Source: JAFHCF01 sp048497495
GTDB taxonomy: Bacteria > Pseudomonadota > Alphaproteobacteria > Rhizobiales > Ancalomicrobiaceae
DNA: 60,832 bases
NCBI GenBank assembly: GCA_048497495.1
Contig: JAFHCF010000224.1
Coordinates: 1-60,832 of the forward strand
Reading direction: 5' to 3'
Shown: piece by piece, positions 42,409-50,495 of the stretch
Layout: each line of letters starts with the position of its first letter
Numbering within the stretch: the stretch's first letter is position 1
The notes under the pieces: model-generated
Seen by the model: the letters and a program-made list of their open reading frames with translations, nothing else
Told to the model about the DNA's origin: nothing
The model's database searches: none
Made by a program: the position numbers and the translations under genes

Positions 42409-43404
42409 TCATATGTCCAGCGCGCGCCGCATCGTCTCGAGCCGTTCCATCGCCACGACGCCGTCGTGGATGGTCGGGGCGGGGGTCGCTTCGCCGGCGA
42501 GCGCCGGCACGACGTCGGCGAGGAGGGCGTGATAGCCCTTGAAGTCCTCGTTGGCGGCGGCGGTGAAATTGGGCTTCCAAGTCAGGCTGTCGACGTCGTC
42601 GGCGAGGCTGGCCGCCGGATCGGCGGTCTTGAACGGCGGGTTGCGGTGCCAGCGCACCTCGATCACGTCCTCGACCTCGAGGCGCTGGTGGTCGCCCATC
42701 AGTTCTATCCGCTCGACCGGCGTGCCGCGCGACTGGATCGTGCCCATGGCGATGGTGCCGATGGCGCCGCATTCGAAATCGAAGTTCACGTGGAAGAGGA
42801 TGCGGCCCGGGGTCTTCTCGACCTTGCGGGCGGTGATCCCTGTGACCGGCGAGACCAGATGCGACACCAGGTCCATGTAGTGGACGCAGTGGTGGAGCAG
42901 GAAGCCGGTGTAGTCGACTTGCCCCGCGAAATAGCCCGGCGCCGTCATGTAATAGCCGGTGAGCCCCAGAACGGGACCAAATCTCCCGGATTTCACGATG
43001 TTGTGGGCGATCTTGTTGCCGACCGAGTAGCGTTTCATGAAGCCGACGAGCAGCGGCTTGCCGGCGCGCTCGGAAGCGGCGGCGAGCTCGCGGGCGCCGG
43101 CGGCGGTGCCCGACGGCGGCTTTTCCATGAAGACCGGCAATCCGCGTTCCAGCGCCGCCTTGCCGAAGGCGAGGTGCTGGTCGGGGCCGACCGCCATGCC
43201 GATCGCATCGAGCCCGGGGGCGCGGATCAACTCGGCGGCGTCGCGGGTCAGCGTCGCGACGCCGAACTGGCGGCCGGCGGCGGCGAGGCGCTCGCCGTCG
43301 ATGTCGCAGAGCGCGGCGATCTCGACGTCGTGGCGCGTGAGCTGCGGTAGCAGCATCTGGGTCGCGTGGATACCGCAACCGATCCAACCGATCTTCAGGG
43401 TCAT
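42409..43404 (-). CDS. Gfo/Idh/MocA-family oxidoreductase
   Basis: A 331-residue NAD(P)-dependent dehydrogenase. The N-terminal Rossmann domain begins LKIGWIGCGIHATQMLLPQL; the family's EKP motif is in FMEKPPSG near residue 95, with the catalytic-type lysine, and the YTGFLLHHCVHYMDLVSHLV stretch near 170 carries the usual His pair of the C-terminal domain. Such enzymes oxidise or reduce a hydroxyl of a sugar or inositol. Its start overlaps the epimerase stop by four bases; both follow the ABC permease genes, so it acts on the imported sugar. Confidence 0.92.
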   Translation of the reverse strand: MTLKIGWIGCGIHATQMLLPQLTRHDVEIAALCDIDGERLAAAGRQFGVATLTRDAAELIRAPGLDAIGMAVGPDQHLAFGKAALERGLPVFMEKPPSGTAAGARELAAASERAGKPLLVGFMKRYSVGNKIAHNIVKSGRFGPVLGLTGYYMTAPGYFAGQVDYTGFLLHHCVHYMDLVSHLVSPVTGITARKVEKTPGRILFHVNFDFECGAIGTIAMGTIQSRGTPVERIELMGDHQRLEVEDVIEVRWHRNPPFKTADPAASLADDVDSLTWKPNFTAAANEDFKGYHALLADVVPALAGEATPAPTIHDGVVAMERLETMRRALDI

Positions 43405-44282
43405 CGACGGAATTCCGTGAGGGTGATGTGGGACTTGATGAAGCGAGTGGCGGCGGCGAGGCGCTCGCTCTCGTCCTCGTGGGGCGGACGCCACTGGGCG
43501 AAGGGCACGCCGAAGCGATCGTCGTCGCGGCGGAACGGCTCCAGCGACACCGGGCCGGCGTAGCCGATCTCGTGCAGCGCCCGGAACACCTCGACCCAAT
43601 CGGTCATACCGGTGCCGGGGAAGCCGCGATGGTTCTCGTTGGCCTGGAAATGCACGACGCGCGATCCGGCGAGGCGGATCGCCTCGGCGATCGAGGCCTC
43701 TTCCATATGCATGTGGAAGGTGTCGAGCATCATCCGCACGGCGGGGTGATCGACGGCATCGAGCAGTTCGATCGCCTGGGCCGTGGTGCACAGCACGTCG
43801 CTCTCGAAGCGGTTCAGCGGCTCGATCGCCAGGGTGACGCCGGCGGTCGTCGCGTGGTCGCCGGCCGCCTTCAGTCCGGCGACGCAGCGCGCCTTGCGGG
43901 CGAGGCGTTCGTCTTCGGCGACCGGTTGGGGCGGGCGGCCGGCGAAGACCAGCGGGTTGCCGGTGAGCGGCCCGCCGACGATGGTCGCGCCGAGGCCGAC
44001 CGCGGCGTCCGCGGCGTAGCGCAGATAGTCGACACCGGCCTGGTGGCGGGCGGGGTCGTCGGAGGAGAGATTGCGGTCGAGGTTGACGCGGGCGGCGAGC
44101 ACGACGCCGAGGCCGGCGTCGGCGAGGGCGCGGCGGGCGGCCGCGAGGTCGATCTCGCCGGGCTCGGGGACCAGGAGTTCGACAAAGTCGAAGCCCTGAG
44201 CCTTCATCCGCGCGAAGAGCGGGAAATGCTCGGCGGTGAAGGGCCGGGCGTATTGCATCGAGATCAAACCGACGGGGTTCAT
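43401..44282 (-). CDS. Sugar phosphate isomerase/epimerase (xylose-isomerase-like TIM barrel)
   Basis: A 293-residue AP-endonuclease-2-like barrel. Metal ligands are visible: Glu in LAIEPLNRFESD, Asp and His in MMLDTFHMHMEEASI, His in VVHFQANENHRGFPG, and Glu in PVSLEPFRRDDD. This arrangement is that of D-tagatose/D-psicose 3-epimerases and related ketose epimerases or keto-inositol dehydratases. It is between the ABC permease gene and the Gfo/Idh/MocA gene, a common pairing in inositol or rare-sugar degradation. Exact substrate unknown. Confidence 0.9.
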   Translation of the reverse strand: MNPVGLISMQYARPFTAEHFPLFARMKAQGFDFVELLVPEPGEIDLAAARRALADAGLGVVLAARVNLDRNLSSDDPARHQAGVDYLRYAADAAVGLGATIVGGPLTGNPLVFAGRPPQPVAEDERLARKARCVAGLKAAGDHATTAGVTLAIEPLNRFESDVLCTTAQAIELLDAVDHPAVRMMLDTFHMHMEEASIAEAIRLAGSRVVHFQANENHRGFPGTGMTDWVEVFRALHEIGYAGPVSLEPFRRDDDRFGVPFAQWRPPHEDESERLAAATRFIKSHITLTEFRR

Positions 44283-44306
44283 GGGATCACTTTCGCTCGC
44301 GAGGGA

Positions 44307-45140
44307 TCACCCCTTGACGGCGCCTTGGGTGAGGCCGCCGATCAGGCGGCGTTGGACGATGAGGAAGAGCAGGGTGGCGGGGAGCGCCCCGACCACGCCG
44401 CCGGCGGCGAGCAGGCCCCATTCGATCTGGTATTCGCCGATCAGGGTCTGGATGGCGACGGTGACGGTGCGGACGTTCCGGCCGCCGAGCGTCAGGGCGT
44501 AGAGATATTCGTTCCAGGCGGTGATGAAGACATAGATGCCGGTCGAGACGATCCCCGGCATGGCGAGCGGCAGGATCACCCGGCGTAGCGCCGACAGCCG
44601 CGAACAGCCGTCGATCATCGCCGCCTCGTCGAGGCTCTTGGGGATGGCCGCGACGTAGCTCGTCAGCATCCACACGGCGAAGGGGATCGCCACCGTGGCA
44701 TTGGCGAGGATCAGCGCGGCGTGACTGTCGAGCAGGCCGAGGCGGCGCATCAGCACGAAGAGCGGCAGGATCAACAGCACCACCGGGAACATGTTGACCA
44801 AGAGGAAGAGCAGCATGATCGGGCGGCGGCCGGTGAAGCGGAAGCGCGAGAAGCCGTAAGCCGCCGTCACCGCCGCGACGAGGCCGAGGACGACGGTGCC
44901 GAGCGCGACGATCAGGCTGTGGCCCATGTTGCCGAGGAACGAGGTATGGGCGACGAGCCGGATGTAGTTGTCGAGGCCCCAGCCGGCCGGCGACAGCGAA
45001 ACGCCGGTCGCCACCAACTGTTCCGACGGCGTCAGCGAGGTCAGGATCAGCCAGGCGAAGGGGGCCAGCGCGAAGAGCACGATCACCGCCACCGGCAGGT
45101 CGGTGGTCAGGATGCGGCGCAGCGTCGAGGGCTTTCTCAC
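44307..45140 (-). CDS. ABC carbohydrate transporter permease (MalG/UgpE type)
   Basis: A 277-residue permease with six helices. The coupling motif is LDEAAMIDGCSRLSALRRVI, followed by the family's YVFITAWNEYLYALTLGG. The start is a GTG (VRKPSTLRR) preceded by GGAGGTCGACC; it overlaps the previous permease stop by four bases (GTGA). It forms the membrane pore with the permease encoded before it. Length is normal, unlike the enlarged homologue at 7896. Confidence 0.92.
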   Translation of the reverse strand: MRKPSTLRRILTTDLPVAVIVLFALAPFAWLILTSLTPSEQLVATGVSLSPAGWGLDNYIRLVAHTSFLGNMGHSLIVALGTVVLGLVAAVTAAYGFSRFRFTGRRPIMLLFLLVNMFPVVLLILPLFVLMRRLGLLDSHAALILANATVAIPFAVWMLTSYVAAIPKSLDEAAMIDGCSRLSALRRVILPLAMPGIVSTGIYVFITAWNEYLYALTLGGRNVRTVTVAIQTLIGEYQIEWGLLAAGGVVGALPATLLFLIVQRRLIGGLTQGAVKG

Positions 45141-46060
45141 CGGTCGACCTCCTTCATGGTGCGCGCGATATAGACCGCGACGACGGCGCCGAGCAGCAGG
45201 GTGAAGGTCACGGCGATGGCGGTGCCGTAGCCGAAGTCGAGGTTCTGGCGGGCGCGGACGAAGGCGTAGAGCGGCAGCGTGTGGGTGGCGTAGCCGGGGC
45301 CGCCGCCGGTCATCACGAAGATGACGTCCATGGAATTGGCGACCCAGATGACGCGCAGCAGCCCGGCGGTGGCGAGCACCGGCATGATTCCCGGCCAGGT
45401 GATATGGCGGAAGCGCTCCCAGGCGCCGGCGCCGTCGATCTCGGCCGCCTCGTAGAGGCTCTTGGGGATGCCCTGGAGGCCGGCGAGAATCATCACCGCG
45501 AAGAAGGGGAAGCCCTGCCAGGTCAGGGTGGCGATCACCGCGTAGAGGGCGATGTCGGGGTCGGCGAGCCAGGGCACTGCGGTCTTCACGATCGAGAGAT
45601 GCAGCAGGATGTCGTTGAGGACGCCGGTGTTGGGATCGTAGATCCAGCGCCACATCAGCGCGATCACCACGCTGGGCAAGGCCCAGGGCACGATCACCAG
45701 GGCGCGCGCCAGCCCGCGCCAGGGAAATTCGCGATCGAGCAGCAGGGCGGTGACGAGACCGAGCCCCATCTGCAAGGGCACGGTCAGGCCGATCCACACG
45801 GCGGTGTGGCCGAGCGCCGTCCAGAACACCGGATCGTGGAACAGCTTGACGTAGTTGCCGAGGCCGACGAAGCGGGCGGCGGTGGGCTTCCACAGGATCA
45901 GGTCCCACAGACTGGTGACGACGGCCTCGATCATCGGCACGAAGACGACCACCGTCACCACCACGAGGGCCGGCGCGAGCAGGGCGTAGGGCAGGGGATC
46001 GAGGCGTCGGCGGAAAATGCCGCCGGGCGCGAGGATCGAGGTGGATGGGCGTGTCGACAT
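45137..46060 (-). CDS. ABC carbohydrate transporter permease (MalF/UgpA type)
   Basis: A 307-residue permease with six helices; helix 1 is YALLAPALVVVTVVVFVPMI. The coupling loop is YEAAEIDGAGAWERFRHITW and the MalF-type ending is SMDVIFVMTGGGPGYATHTL. The chosen ATG gives MSTRPSTSILAPGG; a longer frame upstream is arginine-rich. It lies downstream of the binding-protein gene across a hairpin and is coupled to the second permease. Confidence 0.92.
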   Translation of the reverse strand: MSTRPSTSILAPGGIFRRRLDPLPYALLAPALVVVTVVVFVPMIEAVVTSLWDLILWKPTAARFVGLGNYVKLFHDPVFWTALGHTAVWIGLTVPLQMGLGLVTALLLDREFPWRGLARALVIVPWALPSVVIALMWRWIYDPNTGVLNDILLHLSIVKTAVPWLADPDIALYAVIATLTWQGFPFFAVMILAGLQGIPKSLYEAAEIDGAGAWERFRHITWPGIMPVLATAGLLRVIWVANSMDVIFVMTGGGPGYATHTLPLYAFVRARQNLDFGYGTAIAVTFTLLLGAVVAVYIARTMKEVDR

Positions 46061-46115
46061 GGGGTCTCGGGTCCTCGACCGCGTCGGGTCGTCGCTGGGC
46101 GCCGATCTATGGGGC

Positions 46116-46136
46116 GCGCCGTGTCGGCCACGGCGC
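46116..46136 (-). other. Intercistronic hairpin after binding-protein gene
   Basis: GCGCCGTG (46116-46123) and CACGGCGC (46129-46136) form a perfect 8-bp stem with a five-base loop. On the minus strand it lies 30 bases after the binding-protein stop and before the permease start. No T-run. Confidence 0.5.
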
Positions 46137-46165
46137 ACCCTCGATTCACCTCGGCGCAAGCCGGG

Positions 46166-47371
46166 TCACTCGGCGAAGAGCTTGTCGAGCTGGCGCATCA
46201 TCTGTTCCGAGGTGGTCTGTCCGGTCAGCGCCTGTTGGAAGGCGGTCTGCCAGGCGGTGTTGACGAACTCCGAGGTGGCGGTGTTCGGCGGCAGCACTCG
46301 GGCGAAGGGCAGCGACTTCACCGTGGCGTCGACGAAACGCTTCTGGTGCAGCGTCCAGTTGGCCGAGCCGCTCTTGGTGACGGTCAACTGGCCGGTCGCC
46401 TTGTTGAAGGCGACGTTGTTGTCGCCCTCGGCGAGGAAGGAGATCCACTTCCAGGCGGCGCCCTTGGCCTTCGAGGCGGAGAAGACGGCGAGCGATTCGT
46501 CGCCATAAGAGGTCCAGCTCTTGCCGTCGCAGGCCGGCACCGGCACCGCCGAGACCTTGTCGCCGAGCGCCTGCACCAGTCCATTGGAGGAGCCGATGTG
46601 GTGGATGGTCATCGCGGTCTTGCCCGCCTTGAAGGCGCCGATGATCTCCTGGAAGCCGTCGTTGGGGGCGGACGGCGGGATCGACTTGTCCTTCTGGAAC
46701 ATATCGACGAGCCATTGGTTGGCGGCGATCGCCTTGGGATTGTCGAGGCCGCCCTTGGCGAGTTTGGCGCCGCGCGACAGCACGAAGGCGCCCCACTGGT
46801 CCCAGCCGCCCTTGCCGCCGCGCAGGCCGAAGCCCCAGACGTCCGGCGCCTTGGTCAGCTTCTTGGCGTCGGCGCGGAAATCGTCGCAGGTCTTGGGCGG
46901 CACGAGGCCGGCGGCCTCGAACAGGTCGGCGCGGTAATAGAGGTAGAGCACCACGTATTGGATCGGCAGGTAGTACTGCTTGCCGTCCGGGCCCTTGTTG
47001 AGCTCGAGCAGATTGTCGAGGAGATCGGCCTTGGCCGGCCAGGCGGCGATCTTGTCGCCGATCGGCTCGAGCGCGCCCATTTCGACGAGACGCGGCTGGG
47101 CGAAGAGCTTGACCATGGCGGCGTCGGGGGCGTTGCCGCCGACGATCGCGGTGTAGAGATTGTCGTAATAGCTGTTCCAGGGAACGTTCTCGGCCTCGAC
47201 CGTGATCCCCGGATTGGCGGCCTCGAACTTCTTGACCAGGTCGGACATCGGGTTCGACGGATTGTCGAAGTGATACCAGAACCGCACGGTTTCAGCCGCC
47301 GAGACCGGCGTCGCGGCAAGGACGGACGCCAGCACGCAGGCCGCGCCGGCGAGTTTCGTGAACCTCTTCAT
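46166..47371 (-). CDS. ABC carbohydrate-binding protein (family 1 SBP)
   Basis: A 401-residue periplasmic binding protein. The Sec signal is MKRFTKLAGAACVLASVLAA with likely cleavage after VSA. The mature start ETVRFWYHFDNPSNPMSDLV, the hinge WNSYYDNLYTAIVGGNAPDA and the end EFVNTAWQTAFQQALTGQTT are typical of family 1. It overlaps the esterase gene by four bases, so regulator, esterase and binding protein form one coupled transcript. It would feed the two permeases downstream and the ATPase encoded on the opposite strand at 49419. Confidence 0.92.
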   Translation of the reverse strand: MKRFTKLAGAACVLASVLAATPVSAAETVRFWYHFDNPSNPMSDLVKKFEAANPGITVEAENVPWNSYYDNLYTAIVGGNAPDAAMVKLFAQPRLVEMGALEPIGDKIAAWPAKADLLDNLLELNKGPDGKQYYLPIQYVVLYLYYRADLFEAAGLVPPKTCDDFRADAKKLTKAPDVWGFGLRGGKGGWDQWGAFVLSRGAKLAKGGLDNPKAIAANQWLVDMFQKDKSIPPSAPNDGFQEIIGAFKAGKTAMTIHHIGSSNGLVQALGDKVSAVPVPACDGKSWTSYGDESLAVFSASKAKGAAWKWISFLAEGDNNVAFNKATGQLTVTKSGSANWTLHQKRFVDATVKSLPFARVLPPNTATSEFVNTAWQTAFQQALTGQTTSEQMMRQLDKLFAE

Positions 47372-48402
47372 GGTCTTCTCCCTGTCGTTCTTGCTTTTCG
47401 CGGGTGGCACGCGTCCGTCGCGGGCGCGATCATTCTTCGGGCCGCGTCTGCGGCCGCTCTCGCTGCGTTTCGCGCCGCCTCGAGAGAATGGGTCATCTGC
47501 AGGAAGCCGTGGACGACGCCGGGCACGACGACGAGGGTGTCGTCGCGACCGAGCGCGCGCAGCCGATCCGACAGGGCGAGCGTGTCGGAGAGCAGCGGGT
47601 CGATGCCGGCGGCGAGGAGGAAGAGCGGCGGCAGGCGCCGCAAGGCCTCGTCGCTCGCGTGGAGCGCCGCCACCAGCGGGTCGGCGCGCGCGGCCGGATC
47701 GGCGACGTACCAATCCCAATAGCGCTGCATCTTCGGGGTCGTCAGGCCGGGGCCGTCGAAGAAGCGGCGGTAGGACGGGGTCGAGAAGTCGGCGCCGTAG
47801 ACGCCATAGAAGAGGAGGGCGCCGGCGGCGGATCCGCGACCTTCCCGGCCCTCGTGGAGGAGGGCGCAGAGCGCCAGCGCCGCGCCGGCGCTGTCGCCGG
47901 AGACCAGCACCGGTCCGGCGAGGAGCCCGATCGACTCGGGAGCGTCGAGGAGCGCGCGCAACGCCGCGACGACGTCGTGAAGGCCGGCCGGCCAGGGGTT
48001 CTCGGGGGCGAGGCGGTAGTCCGGCAAGACCACCGGCCGTCCGCACTCGATCGCCAGGACGCGGGCGCAGCGCTCGTGGGTCTCCGGCGCCAGGAAGGCG
48101 AAGCCGCCGCCGTGGACGAACATCACGGCGCCGGGTCCGGCCTTCGGCGGCACCAGGATGCGCAGCCGGCAGGCGGCCGAGCCGAGCGCCGGATCGGCGG
48201 GGATGGTGATCTCGTAGACCCCGGCCATCTCGGGCAGGTCGGTGTTCCAGCGGCGGTTGGTCTCGGCCGCGATCCGCCGGCCCTCGGCGGGGGCGAGACA
48301 CGTGGTGTCGGGCAGCGGGCCGGTCTCGGCCGCCACGGCGTCGAGCAGCGCCGCCATGTCGGGGGCGAGGCCTGTGTCGAGGAGGTCGGCGGGATCGCTC
48401 AT
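47368..48402 (-). CDS. Alpha/beta hydrolase, hormone-sensitive-lipase-like esterase
   Basis: A 344-residue esterase. Oxyanion-hole motif HGGG is at about residue 95 (VMFVHGGGFAF), the nucleophile is in GDSAG (VLVSGDSAGAALAL), the acid in AAGIDPLLSD and the catalytic histidine in VVHGFLQM. It has no signal peptide and so acts in the cytoplasm on an ester. The position between a regulator and a sugar-binding-protein gene, both with four-base overlaps, suggests it removes an acyl group from the imported sugar derivative. Substrate unknown. Confidence 0.9.
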   Translation of the reverse strand: MSDPADLLDTGLAPDMAALLDAVAAETGPLPDTTCLAPAEGRRIAAETNRRWNTDLPEMAGVYEITIPADPALGSAACRLRILVPPKAGPGAVMFVHGGGFAFLAPETHERCARVLAIECGRPVVLPDYRLAPENPWPAGLHDVVAALRALLDAPESIGLLAGPVLVSGDSAGAALALCALLHEGREGRGSAAGALLFYGVYGADFSTPSYRRFFDGPGLTTPKMQRYWDWYVADPAARADPLVAALHASDEALRRLPPLFLLAAGIDPLLSDTLALSDRLRALGRDDTLVVVPGVVHGFLQMTHSLEAARNAARAAADAARRMIAPATDACHPRKARTTGRRP

Positions 48403-49088
48403 CGTCCGGCTCCGGCGAAGACGTCGGGACCGAAATCGACGATGGTCGCGACATGATGATGAAGGGAGCGGGCGGCGACGTCGACGGCGCCGCGCTCGAT
48501 GGCGTCGACGATCGGGCGATGGCGCAGCGCCGTGGCGACGAGGTCGCGGCGGCCTTCGCTGCGCGAGATCTTGAAACGGTGGTTGTGGACGAGGCAGCGG
48601 TGGAGGATGGGCTCCAGCGCCGGCAGGTCGGCGTCGAGGAAGAGGCGGCGATGGAAGTCGCGATCGAGGGCGGCGAGGCCCATCTCGTCGTCGCCTTCCG
48701 CCGCCTCGAGCATGGCGTCGGTGAGGTCGCGCAGGTCGGCGACCAGCGTGGCGGAGGGGTGGGCGAGGACGCGCAGGATGCCGTTGCACTCGATCCGCAG
48801 GCGCATGCGGAACATCTCGACCGCCTCGTCGGCGGTGCATTCGGAGACCTGGGTGCCGCGATGGCCGTGGCGGCGGACGAGGCCCTCCTCCTGGAGCCTG
48901 AGCAGCGCCTCGCGCACCGTGCCCTGAGAACAGCCGAAGCGGGCGGCGAGGTCGAGCTCGGTGAGCGGCGCGCCGGGGGCGAGAACGCCGAGCATGATGT
49001 CGTGCTTCAGGGCATCGAAGGCCGCCGCCGCTCTCGGGGGTCGCGATACCGCGATCCGGGGGGCGCGCGGACGCGCGACATCCGTCAT
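48399..49088 (-). CDS. GntR-family regulator, FadR/FCD subfamily
   Basis: A 229-residue regulator with winged helix at residues about 20-85 (LDLAARFGCSQGTVREALLR, LQEEGLVRRHGHRGTQV) and an FCD ligand domain (FRMRLRIECNGILRVLAHPS, DRDFHRRLF, RHRPIVDAIERG, SLHHHVATIVDF). It is the first gene of the minus-strand importer operon and divergent from the ATPase gene, with an AT-rich near-palindrome between. It probably senses the sugar acid or acyl product released in the cell. Confidence 0.92.
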   Translation of the reverse strand: MTDVARPRAPRIAVSRPPRAAAAFDALKHDIMLGVLAPGAPLTELDLAARFGCSQGTVREALLRLQEEGLVRRHGHRGTQVSECTADEAVEMFRMRLRIECNGILRVLAHPSATLVADLRDLTDAMLEAAEGDDEMGLAALDRDFHRRLFLDADLPALEPILHRCLVHNHRFKISRSEGRRDLVATALRHRPIVDAIERGAVDVAARSLHHHVATIVDFGPDVFAGAGR

Positions 49089-49418
49089 GTGTCGACCCTC
49101 CCGTCATTCCCATCCGCCGACGGATGGCCGCTTCGCTCAGCCGGAGCCCATGGCGCCGGAGACCCTCACGACCGCGATCCCCGCGCCGGGAACCTCCGCG
49201 ACCGCGATCCGCCTGCCGAAGCGCCTCGCGCCGGAGGCTCGACGTGAGCTCCCGATGGCGATTGCGCCCGACTGGAATTATCATTATTGATATCGATAAT
49301 AGACGTCAAGAGCAGCGAGGGCCGCGTCGAGCGCGGCGCGTGGCGAGGGGGGAGACGGCGGGAAACCGCTTCGACCGGCCGGCGCCGAACTGCGGAAAAC
49401 CGGGGAGGGAAGTCGTCC
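49089..49418. other. Divergent intergenic region between GntR-family and ABC ATPase genes
   Basis: No gene supported in these 330 bases. It has one AT-rich island at about 49276-49303, unlike the rest of the GC-rich stretch, which carries the operator described separately and is the most likely promoter zone. A GGGAGGGA ribosome-binding site precedes the ATPase ATG. Confidence 0.45.
49283..49300. promoter_or_regulatory. Putative operator/promoter palindrome
   Basis: ATTATTGATATCGATAAT is an 18-base near-perfect palindrome (one mismatched pair) in the only AT-rich patch of the region, about 120 bases before the ATPase start and 195 from the GntR start. The motif does not match the usual TGGT-ACCA FCD-GntR site, so the binding protein is uncertain. 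Confidence 0.5.
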
Positions 49419-50495
49419 ATGGCATCGATCGTTCTCGACGGGCTCTGCAAGTCCTATGGGACGGCCAGGGTGATCCACGGCATCGACCTGGAGATCGCCT
49501 CGGGGGAGTTCATCGTCCTGGTCGGGCCGTCGGGCTGCGGCAAGTCCACCCTGCTTCGCATGATCGCCGGGCTCGAGGAGATCACCGCCGGCACGCTTCG
49601 CATCGACGGCCGGGTGATCAATGATCTGGCGCCGGCCGACCGCAACATCGCCATGGTGTTCCAGGACTACGCGCTCTATCCGCACATGAGCGTCGCCGAG
49701 AACATGGCCTTCGGGCTGAAGATGCGGAAGACCGCCGTGCCCGAGATCGAGGCGCGGGTCGCCGCCGCGGCGGCTGTCTTGAAGCTCGAGCCGCTGCTCG
49801 ATCGGCGGCCGGCGCAGCTCTCCGGCGGCCAGCGCCAACGTGTCGCCATGGGCCGCGCCATCGTGAGGGCGCCCGACGCCTTTCTCTTCGACGAGCCCCT
49901 GAGCAATCTCGACGCGGCGCTGCGGGTCGAAATGCGGCTGGAGATCGCCCGGCTGCATCGTCGAATGGGCGCCACCACCGTCTACGTCACCCACGACCAG
50001 GTCGAGGCGATGACGCTCGCCGAACGCATCGTGGTGATGAACGCCGGCCGGGTCGAGCAGGTCGGCCGGCCGATGGAGCTCTACGAGCGGCCGGCGACCC
50101 TCTTCGTCGCCCGCTTCATCGGCAGTCCGACGATGAACACGCTCGACTGCCCGGTCTCGATCGTGGACGGCGCGGCGGCGGTCGGCCTGCCCGGCGGCGA
50201 CGTGAGGCTCACCCGCCCGCCGAATGCGGCCCGGCTCGGCGACCGCGTCACCGTCGGCGTCCGGCCGGAGGACCTGAGGCGCTGCGAGCCGTCCGAGGCG
50301 TGGTTCACCGGCGAACTCGCCATGGTCGAGCGCCTCGGCAGCCAGACCTACGGGCATATCGACATTGGAGGCGATCGGATGATCACCGTGGAGTTCCCGC
50401 GCAACACCGAACTCGGCGTCGGCGACGAAGTGTCGGTGCGCGGCGACGCCGATCGGCTGCATCTCTTCGATGCGACGACCGATCGGCGGCTCTGA
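49419..50495 (+). CDS. ugpC: ABC carbohydrate transporter ATP-binding protein (UgpC/MsmK type)
   Basis: A 358-residue ATPase. Walker A GPSGCGKST is at about residues 35-43, signature LSGGQRQRVAMGRAI, Walker B FLFDEPLSNLDAALR, switch histidine in YVTHDQVEAMTLAER, and a C-terminal TOBE/OB-fold domain (VGVRPEDLRRC). It most likely serves the permeases and binding protein encoded on the opposite strand beyond the GntR gene, which otherwise lack an ATPase. The ATG follows GGGAGGGAAGTC. Its stop codon abuts the stop of the converging methyltransferase gene with no gap (TGA|TCA). Confidence 0.93.
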   Translation: MASIVLDGLCKSYGTARVIHGIDLEIASGEFIVLVGPSGCGKSTLLRMIAGLEEITAGTLRIDGRVINDLAPADRNIAMVFQDYALYPHMSVAENMAFGLKMRKTAVPEIEARVAAAAAVLKLEPLLDRRPAQLSGGQRQRVAMGRAIVRAPDAFLFDEPLSNLDAALRVEMRLEIARLHRRMGATTVYVTHDQVEAMTLAERIVVMNAGRVEQVGRPMELYERPATLFVARFIGSPTMNTLDCPVSIVDGAAAVGLPGGDVRLTRPPNAARLGDRVTVGVRPEDLRRCEPSEAWFTGELAMVERLGSQTYGHIDIGGDRMITVEFPRNTELGVGDEVSVRGDADRLHLFDATTDRRL

